DNA from: JALSHZ01 sp964614535
Lineage (GTDB): Bacteria > Pseudomonadota > Gammaproteobacteria > UWMA-0217
Assembly (NCBI GenBank): GCA_964614535.1
Contig: CAZTOZ010000039.1
Location: forward strand, 1-64,000
Direction: 5' to 3'
DNA length: 64,000 nucleotides
The position numbers and the translations under genes were made by a program. Shown here in pieces: positions 25,185-32,892 of this stretch. Numbering within the stretch: position 1 is the first letter of the stretch; every line of letters starts with the position of its first letter. A model generated the notes under the pieces. It was not told where the DNA came from and ran no database searches. It saw nothing but the letters and a program-made list of their open reading frames with translations.

Positions 25185-25805
25185 TCAGAAATCCCCATCG
25201 GTCAGACAGCGGACCACTGCATCGGCCACGGCCCGTGAAAACAGCATGCCGAAATGGCTGAAAGGCACTTCCAGGTGCCGGCTCACGGCCGGGTGGCGTG
25301 TCTCGGCCAGCGCCACCGTTCCATCCCCCGGCCCCAACGGCTCCCCGGGCAGGAGCCGGCCGATCCCGATCCCGCGATTGCCAGCGATCATGCACAGCCG
25401 CCTCGCCCCCGACCAGCAGGGCGCGTCGCCGAGCAAACCTCGTACGGTGCTGCGTCCCAACAGTGGGCGGGTGAGCCACAAACGATGGTAGCGACGGGCA
25501 ACGGCACTACCCCGCAGCGGCGTCCCCAACATGATGACACGCCCCGGCCGCTGCGTCGGATAGCGATCGAAGAGATGGCATACGACGATCCCGCCAAGGC
25601 TGTGCGCCACCAGATGGATGACATCGGCATCGATACCACGGAGAAAGGCATCCAGGCGCGCGGCATTGTCGGCCGGCGTCCGCAACAGGCTGTGATAGTG
25701 AAACAGCCGCGCCGGATACCCGGCGCGGCTGAGCCGGGCCGCCAACGGCAACAGCTCGACTCCGGTCATCCAGATACCGTGTATCAGCACGACGGTCTCG
25801 TTCAT
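25185..25805 (-). CDS. Alpha/beta hydrolase, lipase-like
   Basis: The 206-aa protein has an LIHGIW oxyanion motif (residues 7-12), a nucleophile elbow AHSLGG with serine 69, and candidate acid and histidine at D161 (GPGDGTV) and H184 (PFSHFGML), completing a triad. It resembles the esterase/lipase family annotated as PGAP1-like or triacylglycerol lipase-like. There is no signal peptide, so it would be cytoplasmic. The start at 25805 is chosen over a longer leader that shows no conservation. The substrate is unknown. Confidence 0.8.
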   Translation of the reverse strand: MNETVVLIHGIWMTGVELLPLAARLSRAGYPARLFHYHSLLRTPADNAARLDAFLRGIDADVIHLVAHSLGGIVVCHLFDRYPTQRPGRVIMLGTPLRGSAVARRYHRLWLTRPLLGRSTVRGLLGDAPCWSGARRLCMIAGNRGIGIGRLLPGEPLGPGDGTVALAETRHPAVSRHLEVPFSHFGMLFSRAVADAVVRCLTDGDF

Positions 25806-25952
25806 ACGCAATTCCGATAAGCAGTTCACATTCACGGGCTCGGCCCCGCCTATAATCGGGAGGCGACGACGGGCCCCGAACCGCAGTGCCCGCAGCGGGC
25901 ATTGCTGGCTGGCCGCCCGAACCATCCATCAACCCTACCGGGAGGCTATCCC

Positions 25953-26726
25953 ATGCGCCAGACCATTCTTGCCGCAGCATTGATCGGCTGCACCATCCCC
26001 GCCATGGCCGACACCATCATCCAGCAACGCAACGCCGACGGTGGCATCGACACCATCAGCATCAAGGGCGACTGGGCCCGGATGCAGAGCAAGGGCGAGA
26101 CGGGATACCAGCTCTGGAACCTGAAGACCGGGGAGATGAACGTCGTCGACCCCGACGACCGGACCATCATGGTCTTCGATCTCCGCGCCAAGGACACGAA
26201 GGGACGAAAGCACCCGATCGAGGCCAGAATCACGAAAACAGGCAAAGGCCCGAAAATCGCCGGTTACGGCACCACCAAGTACCGGCTCGAGGCCGGCCAC
26301 AAGAACTGTGGCACCGAATTCATCTCGGCGACGGCGGCCAAATCGAAGGAGATTCGCAAACTGGTCCAGAACTTCGCTGCACTCAGCAGCCTCGACGAGC
26401 TGCTACCTGGCCCGATGGCGGCCATGGCACGCGGCATGCAGGATCCCTGCGAGCTCGCCGCCACCTCGCTGGGCGAGCAGTTGCCCAACCTCGGCATGCC
26501 GCTCAAGCATGTCGATGCCAGCGGCAGGACGGAGATGGAAGTCACCAGAATCGACCCGCACGCCAAGCTCGACGGCGAGTTGTTCCGGCTACCGGCCGAC
26601 TACAAGCGCACGACGGTCGAGGAGATGATGGGCAACGCCATGAAGGAGATGCAGCAAATGATGCAGCAGATGCCGCCGGAGAGTCAGCAGCTTCTGCAAC
26701 AACTGTTTCAGAAACCACCACAATAG
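25953..26726 (+). CDS. Secreted protein of unknown function (DUF4412-like)
   Basis: The 257-aa product has a signal peptide (about 1-19, ending AMA) and a beta-rich domain (DTISIKGDWARMQ, YQLWNLKTGEMNVVDPDDRTIMVFDLR) reminiscent of DUF4412 proteins, which read as lipoprotein-carrier-like barrels. A second region has two cysteines (about 113 and 167). The end is Met/Gln-rich (MKEMQQMMQQMPPESQQLLQQ). GGGAGG precedes the ATG at 25953. The family name is a guess from pattern; no function is claimed. Confidence 0.7.
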   Translation: MRQTILAAALIGCTIPAMADTIIQQRNADGGIDTISIKGDWARMQSKGETGYQLWNLKTGEMNVVDPDDRTIMVFDLRAKDTKGRKHPIEARITKTGKGPKIAGYGTTKYRLEAGHKNCGTEFISATAAKSKEIRKLVQNFAALSSLDELLPGPMAAMARGMQDPCELAATSLGEQLPNLGMPLKHVDASGRTEMEVTRIDPHAKLDGELFRLPADYKRTTVEEMMGNAMKEMQQMMQQMPPESQQLLQQLFQKPPQ

Positions 26727-26762
26727 GCCGGCGCCAGCATGTGACGGGCAGGCCGCTGCCCG

Positions 26763-27335
26763 TCACTCCGCCTCACGGTCAACGCCGAAGTTCATCCCGA
26801 TCGACAGTCGCAGACCGCCGGAACGATTCTCGCCAACGGCATGGGGCAAGGTCGGTGAGAAGAAGACGAATGCACTCTCGATCGGCGCCACGGCTTTTTG
26901 TGCACCCACCGCCCCCAGCAGCAGGTCGCCCGACTCTTCCGGCGCTGTGACATAGAAAACACCCGACAACACCTCATCGTCATCATCATGGGTGTGCAAC
27001 GTCGTCCCCTGCCCCGGCGCCATCGCATTGAACCAGAACCCCACCCGCAACGGCTCACGCACCCCACTGATGGCTGCCGCTGCGGCAACTGCAGTATCCA
27101 GCACCGGCCCCAATGCCGGAATATGCTCGCGGGCGATATAGATGTTCTCGTAGCGCCCGCCGAAGAGATGCGTCTTGCGGGTATCCGGCGCATCACGCCA
27201 GCGGTGGAACCCCTCGACGATCTCCGCCAGCATCGGCTCGAGCGCCGGCGCCCGCAGTCGCCAGGCGTCCCCCAACGGTTCCAACCGGCTTTTCAGCGCC
27301 TCCCGGGACACAGCCCCGTCCGTTTGTGTCGTCAT
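26763..27335 (-). CDS. Putative 2-oxoglutarate/Fe(II) oxygenase
   Basis: The 190-aa protein has the double-stranded beta-helix features of the 2OG-Fe(II) oxygenase family that is annotated for DUF/TIGR02466-type proteins. These are a THTHDDDDEVLSGVFYV stretch with the first metal ligands (about residues 114-121), a FFSPTLPHAVGEN stretch with the distal histidine, and an arginine 11 residues later for 2-oxoglutarate. The substrate is not evident. GGAGG lies before the ATG at 27335, inside a possible short upstream frame (27332-27412) that overlaps it by three bases. Confidence 0.72.
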   Translation of the reverse strand: MTTQTDGAVSREALKSRLEPLGDAWRLRAPALEPMLAEIVEGFHRWRDAPDTRKTHLFGGRYENIYIAREHIPALGPVLDTAVAAAAAISGVREPLRVGFWFNAMAPGQGTTLHTHDDDDEVLSGVFYVTAPEESGDLLLGAVGAQKAVAPIESAFVFFSPTLPHAVGENRSGGLRLSIGMNFGVDREAE

Positions 27336-27412
27336 CGTGCCTCCTCACCCGGATCGTCCACCGGGTCATAGAAATCGGTCGCAATCTCGACGAAACGATA
27401 ACGCGTCTCCAT
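27332..27412 (-). CDS. Possible 26-aa leader peptide
   Basis: An ATG at 27412 opens a 26-codon frame, acidic (METRYRFVEIATDFYD, then VDDPGEEAR), whose TGA overlaps the ATG of the oxygenase gene (ATGA). An in-frame stop lies just upstream, so it is not an N-terminal extension. No good ribosome-binding site precedes it, which lowers confidence. If translated it could couple translation of the oxygenase. Confidence 0.3.
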   Translation of the reverse strand: METRYRFVEIATDFYDPVDDPGEEAR

Positions 27413-27524
27413 CAGGCTGTGAATCAGTCACAAAGCCGCAACAATATGATCCCACTACACTGGTGCCGGACACACAGCACAACGGACAACGTCACACGCG
27501 GCATCGTGCCATGGAGGCAACACC

Positions 27525-29039
27525 TTGAAAAACAACCAACCGGTCACCCAAAGAGAGGTTCCGATGAACGACGGAACCATACTCGTCTCCAAGACCGACC
27601 TGAAAGGCACCATCACCTTCTGCAACGACGAGTTCATCCGTATCAGCGGCTTCTCCGAAACGGAGCTCCTTGGCCGCAGCCACAACATCGTCCGCCATCC
27701 CGACATGCCGCCCGCCGCCTTTGCCGACCTGTGGACCACGATTCAGAGCGGGCAGCCCTGGCATGGACTGGTGAAGAATCGAACCAAGCATGGCGACCAC
27801 TATTGGGTCTATGCCAATGTCACACCCATCTTCGAAAAGGGGCGCATCACCGGCTATATGTCCGTGCGCACCAAGCCCAGCGCCCAACAGATCGAAGAAG
27901 CCGAGCAGCGCTACCAGCAAATGTGGCAAGAGCAGGCCGACAGGCCGGCCAGGCACCGTCCCTTCGACAAACCCCTGACGTGGTGGCGACGGCATCGTTT
28001 CGCGGCACTGATCGCCAGTGCCACCCTGCTGCAACTGCTGGCGATCGGCACCATTGCCGCCGGCGCTCCGACCAGCCTGGCAGCCACCATGCTGCTGTTG
28101 CCTCTGTTACCCCTGGCACTGCTGGCGGTCACCATCCGTCAACGGCTGGCGACCCCGCTGCAAACCCTCTCGAAAAAGCTGGACAGCATACTCGAAGGCA
28201 ACTTCTTCGACTGGATCGACCCCATCGGGGAGGACGAGCTGGGACAGGTCATGCGGCGGCTACGAATGGTACAAATCAAGCTGGGTTTCGATGTCGTCGA
28301 TGCCAACGACACCGTCCTGAAACTGCTCAGCCTAGTCTCCCGGCTCGACGACCTGGCACAACGGTTCGGCGACGCAGCCTGCTCGATGGAAGAGTCGGCC
28401 GCCAATCTCACCGAAATCAACAGCCTGGTGAAAAACAACGCCGAAAACACCGTCGACGCCAACCGCATGACCGAGCACGTGCTGGCCCAGGTCAAGAAGA
28501 GCCGCTCGGCGCTCAACGACGCGGTGGAGGCAATGTCGGTCATCGACGAATCAACGATACGAATCGCCGACATCATCACCGTCATCGACGAGATCGCCTT
28601 CAAAACCAACCTGCTGGCCCTCAACGCCGCGGTCGAAGCCGCCCATGCCGGTGACCAGGGCAAGGGTTTTGCCGTGGTGGCCGATGAGGTCCGCAACCTC
28701 TCCCAGCACACCTCGGCCGCTGCCTCCGAGGTGAAGGCACTGATTCAGGACAATATCGACAAGGTACGGAATGGCGCCGGGATGATCGACCTCTCCAGCG
28801 AAGCCCTCCATCAGGTGGTGAGGGAAATGGAGAAGGTCGGCAGGGTGATCTCGGAGATCTCGGTCTCGGGCAAGGAGCAGGCCGTGGGCATCGAAATGCT
28901 GTCGAACAACATCCAGACGATCAACGAAACCCTGCAGCACAGCAGCGACATGATTCAGGAAACCTCATCGCGATCAGAGCAGATCGGCCAACGCGCAGAG
29001 GAGTATGTGGAGAAGAGCCGGATCAGAACGGCCGCCTGA
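27525..29039 (+). CDS. Aer-like PAS methyl-accepting receptor
   Basis: The 504-aa protein has an N-terminal PAS domain (about 20-110; VSKTDLKGTITFCNDEFIRISGFSE and HNIVRHPDMP are typical of Aer-type redox sensors). Two membrane segments lie close together (about 155-200), followed by a HAMP-like linker. The cytoplasmic signalling domain carries the hairpin IDEIAFKTNLLALNAAVEAAHAGDQGKGFAVVADEVR. The TTG at 27525 is chosen: it has GGAGG eight bases upstream and restores the family N-terminus (NQPVTQRE), whereas the ATG at 27564 would cut it. It probably senses internal energy or redox state through a PAS-bound flavin. No chemotaxis genes flank it. Confidence 0.88.
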   Translation: MKNNQPVTQREVPMNDGTILVSKTDLKGTITFCNDEFIRISGFSETELLGRSHNIVRHPDMPPAAFADLWTTIQSGQPWHGLVKNRTKHGDHYWVYANVTPIFEKGRITGYMSVRTKPSAQQIEEAEQRYQQMWQEQADRPARHRPFDKPLTWWRRHRFAALIASATLLQLLAIGTIAAGAPTSLAATMLLLPLLPLALLAVTIRQRLATPLQTLSKKLDSILEGNFFDWIDPIGEDELGQVMRRLRMVQIKLGFDVVDANDTVLKLLSLVSRLDDLAQRFGDAACSMEESAANLTEINSLVKNNAENTVDANRMTEHVLAQVKKSRSALNDAVEAMSVIDESTIRIADIITVIDEIAFKTNLLALNAAVEAAHAGDQGKGFAVVADEVRNLSQHTSAAASEVKALIQDNIDKVRNGAGMIDLSSEALHQVVREMEKVGRVISEISVSGKEQAVGIEMLSNNIQTINETLQHSSDMIQETSSRSEQIGQRAEEYVEKSRIRTAA

Positions 29040-29349
29040 CCGCTGGAACCAACCCGACGCCGGGGCGGTCCGGTAACGGCAAAGGAGGGAGACAATCCAG
29101 GGGGCATCGAAGGTCGATGGGCTCATAACGTCTTCCACGACAACACCTCGATCAATGCCTGCAAAACATGGTCACGAAGAACCGGAGCCGTTGTCGCAAA
29201 AGGTGGGACTGCTTTCCCTGATCAAACGCTTGAAAACAAACAACCAACGAAACAGAAGGAGCAAAGAGGAAACCCGACTGGACCGTTCGTCACCCCAACT
29301 GGATTGTCTGTCAGACAGTCTAGGCAAGACGCCAACGTTTTTCCTTGCG
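29040..29349. other. Gene-free region, 310 bases
   Basis: The stretch between the receptor gene and the convergently oriented spermidine-synthase-like gene shows no credible coding sequence on either strand; the frame that runs through it on the plus strand is antisense to the next gene. It is somewhat A-richer than the surroundings near 29240-29275. No perfect terminator hairpin is visible. Confidence 0.5.
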
Positions 29350-30174
29350 TCAGTTCTCAGTTTTTTCGCCGACTGGGAAAAGGCGGCGCAAAAACGCCTC
29401 CCCGGCAAACCCCAGCGCCTCGACCCGGCGCAACAGCCGCGCCCGGACCACTGGATCCCGCAACGACGGCGGCCCCGCCGCAAAACAATAGACGACCGAA
29501 TTGGCATCGTCGGCATCGACCCGCAACAACCCCGTACCAAACAGTTCGCGCAGTTGCGCCAGCATGAAGGCAAATGCCGCCGGATCGGTGCGCCACAAAT
29601 TGATGGCCACCACGCCATCCGGCGCCAGCCGGGCACGGCAGCTTTCGAGAAACGACCACCGTTGGGCCTCTGCATTCATTCCGTCGGCGTCGTAGAGATC
29701 GACCAGAATCACATCCCGTCGGGTCTCGACGACGTCCAGATAGTGGCCTGCCGAGGCAATGTAGATCTCGAGACGGGGATCGACCGGCAGATCGAAATGG
29801 CGGAAGGCCATATCGGCGACGATCTCGCGATATTCGACGGCATCGAGCCTCAACCCCTCCTCCGAGTGACACAACAAGTAGCGGGCCACCGTGCCTGCCC
29901 CCAGGCCGAGCAGCAGCACCTGCTCGGCGGCCGGCGGGAAAATGGTGCCTAGCACCAGGTCGCGGCTGTAACCAAACTGCAGACGGTCCGGTGCTTCGGG
30001 GAGATGGCTGGCCTGCTCGACGGCACTGCCAAAATGCAGCGACCGGCGTCGGCCATGACGCACCACCTCGACGAGCCCGAGCGCATCCCGGGCGGCCTCC
30101 AGCAATACACCGCCATATCGTGAGACACCCCTCGCAAACCGCTGGGGCTCGCCTGCCGGTCCGGTCACCATCAT
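29350..30174 (-). CDS. Spermidine-synthase-like methyltransferase-fold protein
   Basis: The 274-aa protein contains the aminopropyltransferase-like core: LQFGYSRDLVLGTI, the nucleotide-binding LLGLGAGTVARYL, LDAVEYRE, and VILVDLYDADGM. The canonical gatekeeper and Y(H)E motifs of true SpeE are not obvious, so it belongs to the wide SpeE-like group whose activities are mostly untested. AGAGGA precedes the ATG at 30174. It diverges from rdgC with only 55 bases between starts, which must contain both promoters. Confidence 0.75.
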   Translation of the reverse strand: MMVTGPAGEPQRFARGVSRYGGVLLEAARDALGLVEVVRHGRRRSLHFGSAVEQASHLPEAPDRLQFGYSRDLVLGTIFPPAAEQVLLLGLGAGTVARYLLCHSEEGLRLDAVEYREIVADMAFRHFDLPVDPRLEIYIASAGHYLDVVETRRDVILVDLYDADGMNAEAQRWSFLESCRARLAPDGVVAINLWRTDPAAFAFMLAQLRELFGTGLLRVDADDANSVVYCFAAGPPSLRDPVVRARLLRRVEALGFAGEAFLRRLFPVGEKTEN

Positions 30175-30229
30175 TTTTTCCTCTCGTTGGGGTAAACTGC
30201 CGCGCCCCGACCAACGGAGCACCGCCCAG

Positions 30230-31138
30230 ATGTGGTTCAAGAACCTGATCGTCTATCGCCTCGAATCCGGATTTCCCTACACCGCCGAAACGCTGGAGGA
30301 GGCTCTCGGCGCCAAGCCATTCACCCCCTGCCCCAGCCATGCGCTCAGCAGCACCGGCTGGACACCGCCGATGGGGAAGCTGAGCGAGATGCTGGTCCAT
30401 GCCGGCGCTGGGGCAATGATGATCTGCCAGAAAACCGAGGAGCGCATCCTGCCAGCCAGCGTCATCCGCGATTTCGTCAGCGAACGGGTGGAAGCCATCG
30501 AGACGGCGGAAATGCGCAAGCTGCGCAAGGCCGAGCGCGACGCCATCCGCGACGAGGTGGTCTTCGATCTGACGCCGAAAGCCTTTACCCGGGCGAGCAA
30601 CACCTGGGCGCTGATTCTGCCACAGCAAGGGTTGCTCATCATCGACGCTGCCAGCGCCAAGCGGGCCGATAGTTTCACGACGCTGCTGCACAAGACAGTG
30701 AACGATCTGCCGCTGCGCCTGATCCGCCCCCGTCACGCACCGGCCGACCGGCTGACGCAATGGCTCGAGACACCGGCCAACCTGCCAGCGGAGATCACGA
30801 TCGGCAATGAGTGTGAACTGAAAGAGCCGGGAGACGAAGGGGGCGTGGTACGCTGCCGCCGCCTCGATCTGGTCAGCGACGAAGTGCGAAGCCACCTCGA
30901 AGCGGGGAGAGCGGTCGTCAAGCTCGGGCTCGACTGGCAGGAAAAGCTGGGCTTCGTCCTCGCCGAAGACTTCACGATAAAGCGCCTGAAATTCAGCGAC
31001 CAACTGCTGGAGACGGCCGCCGAACAGGGCGAAGCCGATGCCGCCGCGCGGTTCGACGCCGATTTTACGTTGATGGCAATGGAGCTGGAGCGGTTTCTGC
31101 CCCGCCTGATCGACCTGTTTGGCGGCGAGGCCGACTGA
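30230..31138 (+). CDS. rdgC: Recombination-associated protein RdgC
   Basis: The 302-aa protein opens MWFKNLIVYRL and has LLIIDAASAKRADSFTTLLHKTV and FTLMAMELERFLPRLIDLFGG, all typical of RdgC. RdgC forms a ring on duplex DNA and limits RecA access in Escherichia coli and Neisseria. Length is normal. Confidence 0.95.
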   Translation: MWFKNLIVYRLESGFPYTAETLEEALGAKPFTPCPSHALSSTGWTPPMGKLSEMLVHAGAGAMMICQKTEERILPASVIRDFVSERVEAIETAEMRKLRKAERDAIRDEVVFDLTPKAFTRASNTWALILPQQGLLIIDAASAKRADSFTTLLHKTVNDLPLRLIRPRHAPADRLTQWLETPANLPAEITIGNECELKEPGDEGGVVRCRRLDLVSDEVRSHLEAGRAVVKLGLDWQEKLGFVLAEDFTIKRLKFSDQLLETAAEQGEADAAARFDADFTLMAMELERFLPRLIDLFGGEAD

Positions 31139-31187
31139 CCGACTACCGCAACCCGACGACGCCTGCTGGCACTATACTATGCCCCCA

Positions 31188-32501
31188 TCAGGTGTCGGTG
31201 GCCGCCTCTTCCCCGGCCAGCAACACACGCCGCAACTGCCCCATCTGGAAATGGATGCGCGCCACCATCGCGGCGCGACGAAAACGGTTCTCCAGCACCG
31301 CCGCCTCGGCTTCATAGAGATCGGCATGGGCGATCAGCAGATCCAGCAACGTCCGCTTGCCTGCATCGAACTGACGGTGGTAGGCCTCCACCACCGCCTT
31401 GGCGGCATCGACGTTCTCCTCCAGATTGGGGGCGATATTGCGATCCTCCACCAGTTGCCGCGACACCGCCGCGAGATCGGCGCGAATCTCCCGCTCCAGC
31501 GAGGCGAGGCGGGCATCGGCCGAAACCTTGAGACTCACCGCTTCGGCCTTGCGACCAAGGCTGCCGCCACCGAGCTCAAAGGCATAGTTGACGGTGACGC
31601 GGACCGAGGAGTCGATATCGATACTGCTTTCCGGCGCCACATCGGAGGACAGACGCTTGCGCAACTCGAGATCGACGGTGGGCAGCAGCTCGCCCCGTGC
31701 CACACCGATATCCGCCTCCCGGCTCCGGGCCGCATCCCGCGCCGCGACCACCCGGGGATTGCCTTCGATGGCGCGCCGATAGAGCGACGCCACCGGCTGG
31801 TCCGCGATCGTCTCGTCCAGCTCGGGCAGCGCCAGTGCTTCGGGTGCGAGGCCGGTGATCTCCCTGAACCGCAACCGGGCACCTTCCAACGCCGCGCGCA
31901 ACTGAAAATGGCGGTTGCGCGCCTGCACCAACCGTGTATTGGCCTGGTGGACATTCACCCTGGAGATGCGCCCCATTTCGGCGCGCGTCGTCACACGCGC
32001 CACCAGCGCCTCGAGCGATTCGATCTGCGCCGCCGATACGGCCACCAGCGACTCGTTGCGCAATACGTCGAGATAGACCTCCACGACTCGCAACGTCAGT
32101 GCCTCCCGAGCGGCATCGAGTTCAGCGGCGGACGCCGCTTTGCGCGCGCTCGCCGAGGCCACCGCATGACGGTCGGCAAACCCCCGGAAGAGATTCCAGC
32201 GCAGTGTCGCATCGAGCCGATCCACATCACGGTCGATGCTCGCGCCCGAGATCTCCTCAGTGCTGCGGCTGTTCTCGTAACTCAGCCCGACGGCAGGCAG
32301 ATAGGCGGAGCGGGACTGGCGGATGCGCGCATCGGCAGCATCGACGAGCGCCGCGGCCGAAACGACATCGGGGTGTGATTCGAGCACTTGGCGAACCACG
32401 TCGGGCAACGGCGCCGACGAGGACAATGGTGGCAAAGAGAGCAGCATCGTCAACGACGCGGCCCGAACGACGGGGCGTGCGATACGGAAACGCACCGCCA
32501 T
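31188..32501 (-). CDS. TolC-family outer-membrane efflux/secretion protein
   Basis: The 437-aa protein has a signal peptide (about 1-30) and the duplicated coiled-coil/beta arrangement of TolC proteins. Visible segments are VRQVLESHPDVVSAAALVDAADARIRQSRSAYLPAVGLSY, ATLRWNLFRGFADRHAV, and the second copy GELLPTVDLELRK with VTVNYAFELGGGSLGRKAEA. A long helix follows (YHRQFDAGKRTLLDLLIAHADLYEAEAA). The LLDLL...E pattern resembles type I secretion TolC partners. The next gene upstream encodes a very long repetitive protein with features of a type I substrate, so the pair is probably functionally linked. The start at 32501 is chosen because it gives the signal peptide. Confidence 0.85.
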   Translation of the reverse strand: MAVRFRIARPVVRAASLTMLLSLPPLSSSAPLPDVVRQVLESHPDVVSAAALVDAADARIRQSRSAYLPAVGLSYENSRSTEEISGASIDRDVDRLDATLRWNLFRGFADRHAVASASARKAASAAELDAAREALTLRVVEVYLDVLRNESLVAVSAAQIESLEALVARVTTRAEMGRISRVNVHQANTRLVQARNRHFQLRAALEGARLRFREITGLAPEALALPELDETIADQPVASLYRRAIEGNPRVVAARDAARSREADIGVARGELLPTVDLELRKRLSSDVAPESSIDIDSSVRVTVNYAFELGGGSLGRKAEAVSLKVSADARLASLEREIRADLAAVSRQLVEDRNIAPNLEENVDAAKAVVEAYHRQFDAGKRTLLDLLIAHADLYEAEAAVLENRFRRAAMVARIHFQMGQLRRVLLAGEEAATDT

Positions 32502-32892
32502 CGGCGATTCCCCCAACCCATTGAAAAGATGGGAAAACCGGAGATCACGTTTTCTGTTTCCACCATTGAAAAAGCCCAGGATGGTCTTTTTCATCCGGCT
32601 ACTGAGAAAAAGTCGGTGATGGCGCGACAAAACGACCCTCCATGGTGATTGCCGTCAGCAAAGACACGCCGCCGATTCTACGGCAACGGTCGCCCGGCGA
32701 TAGCACCGGGTTCACTGATTGGCCGTCGCACCACCGGACGAACGGCCCGGCATGGCCCCTGTTGGAGCGCCACCACACACAATGGGGAAGCGGCGAGATC
32801 TTCCGCATTCGGCGGAATGAAAAAAGCCCGGAAGAATCCGGGCCTCTCTCACTGCTTGCGGCAAGCGGGGCGTCCCTGCCCCATCCATCGGC
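32502..32892. other. Gene-free region between tolC-like and repeat-protein genes
   Basis: The 391 bases hold the terminator of the repeat protein gene (32820-32843) and a second inverted repeat TGAAAAAG/CTTTTTCA (32567-32574 and 32586-32593) with an 11-base loop, close to the TolC-like start. No coding sequence is credible. A promoter for the TolC-like gene is expected here. Confidence 0.55.
32820..32843 (-). terminator. Terminator of the repeat-protein gene
   Basis: On the minus strand GCCCGGA pairs with TCCGGGC across a four-base loop, followed by six T residues. It is 50 bases after the stop. Confidence 0.85.

Noticed and set aside
25158..25185. Terminator for the lipase-like gene
   Set aside because: The G/C-rich hairpin overlaps the stop codon, has a bulge and lacks a T-run on the minus strand.
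29357..31003. A 548-codon minus-strand frame crossing the spermidine-synthase-like gene and rdgC
   Set aside because: It spans two genes with good domain evidence in other frames and shows no domain of its own.
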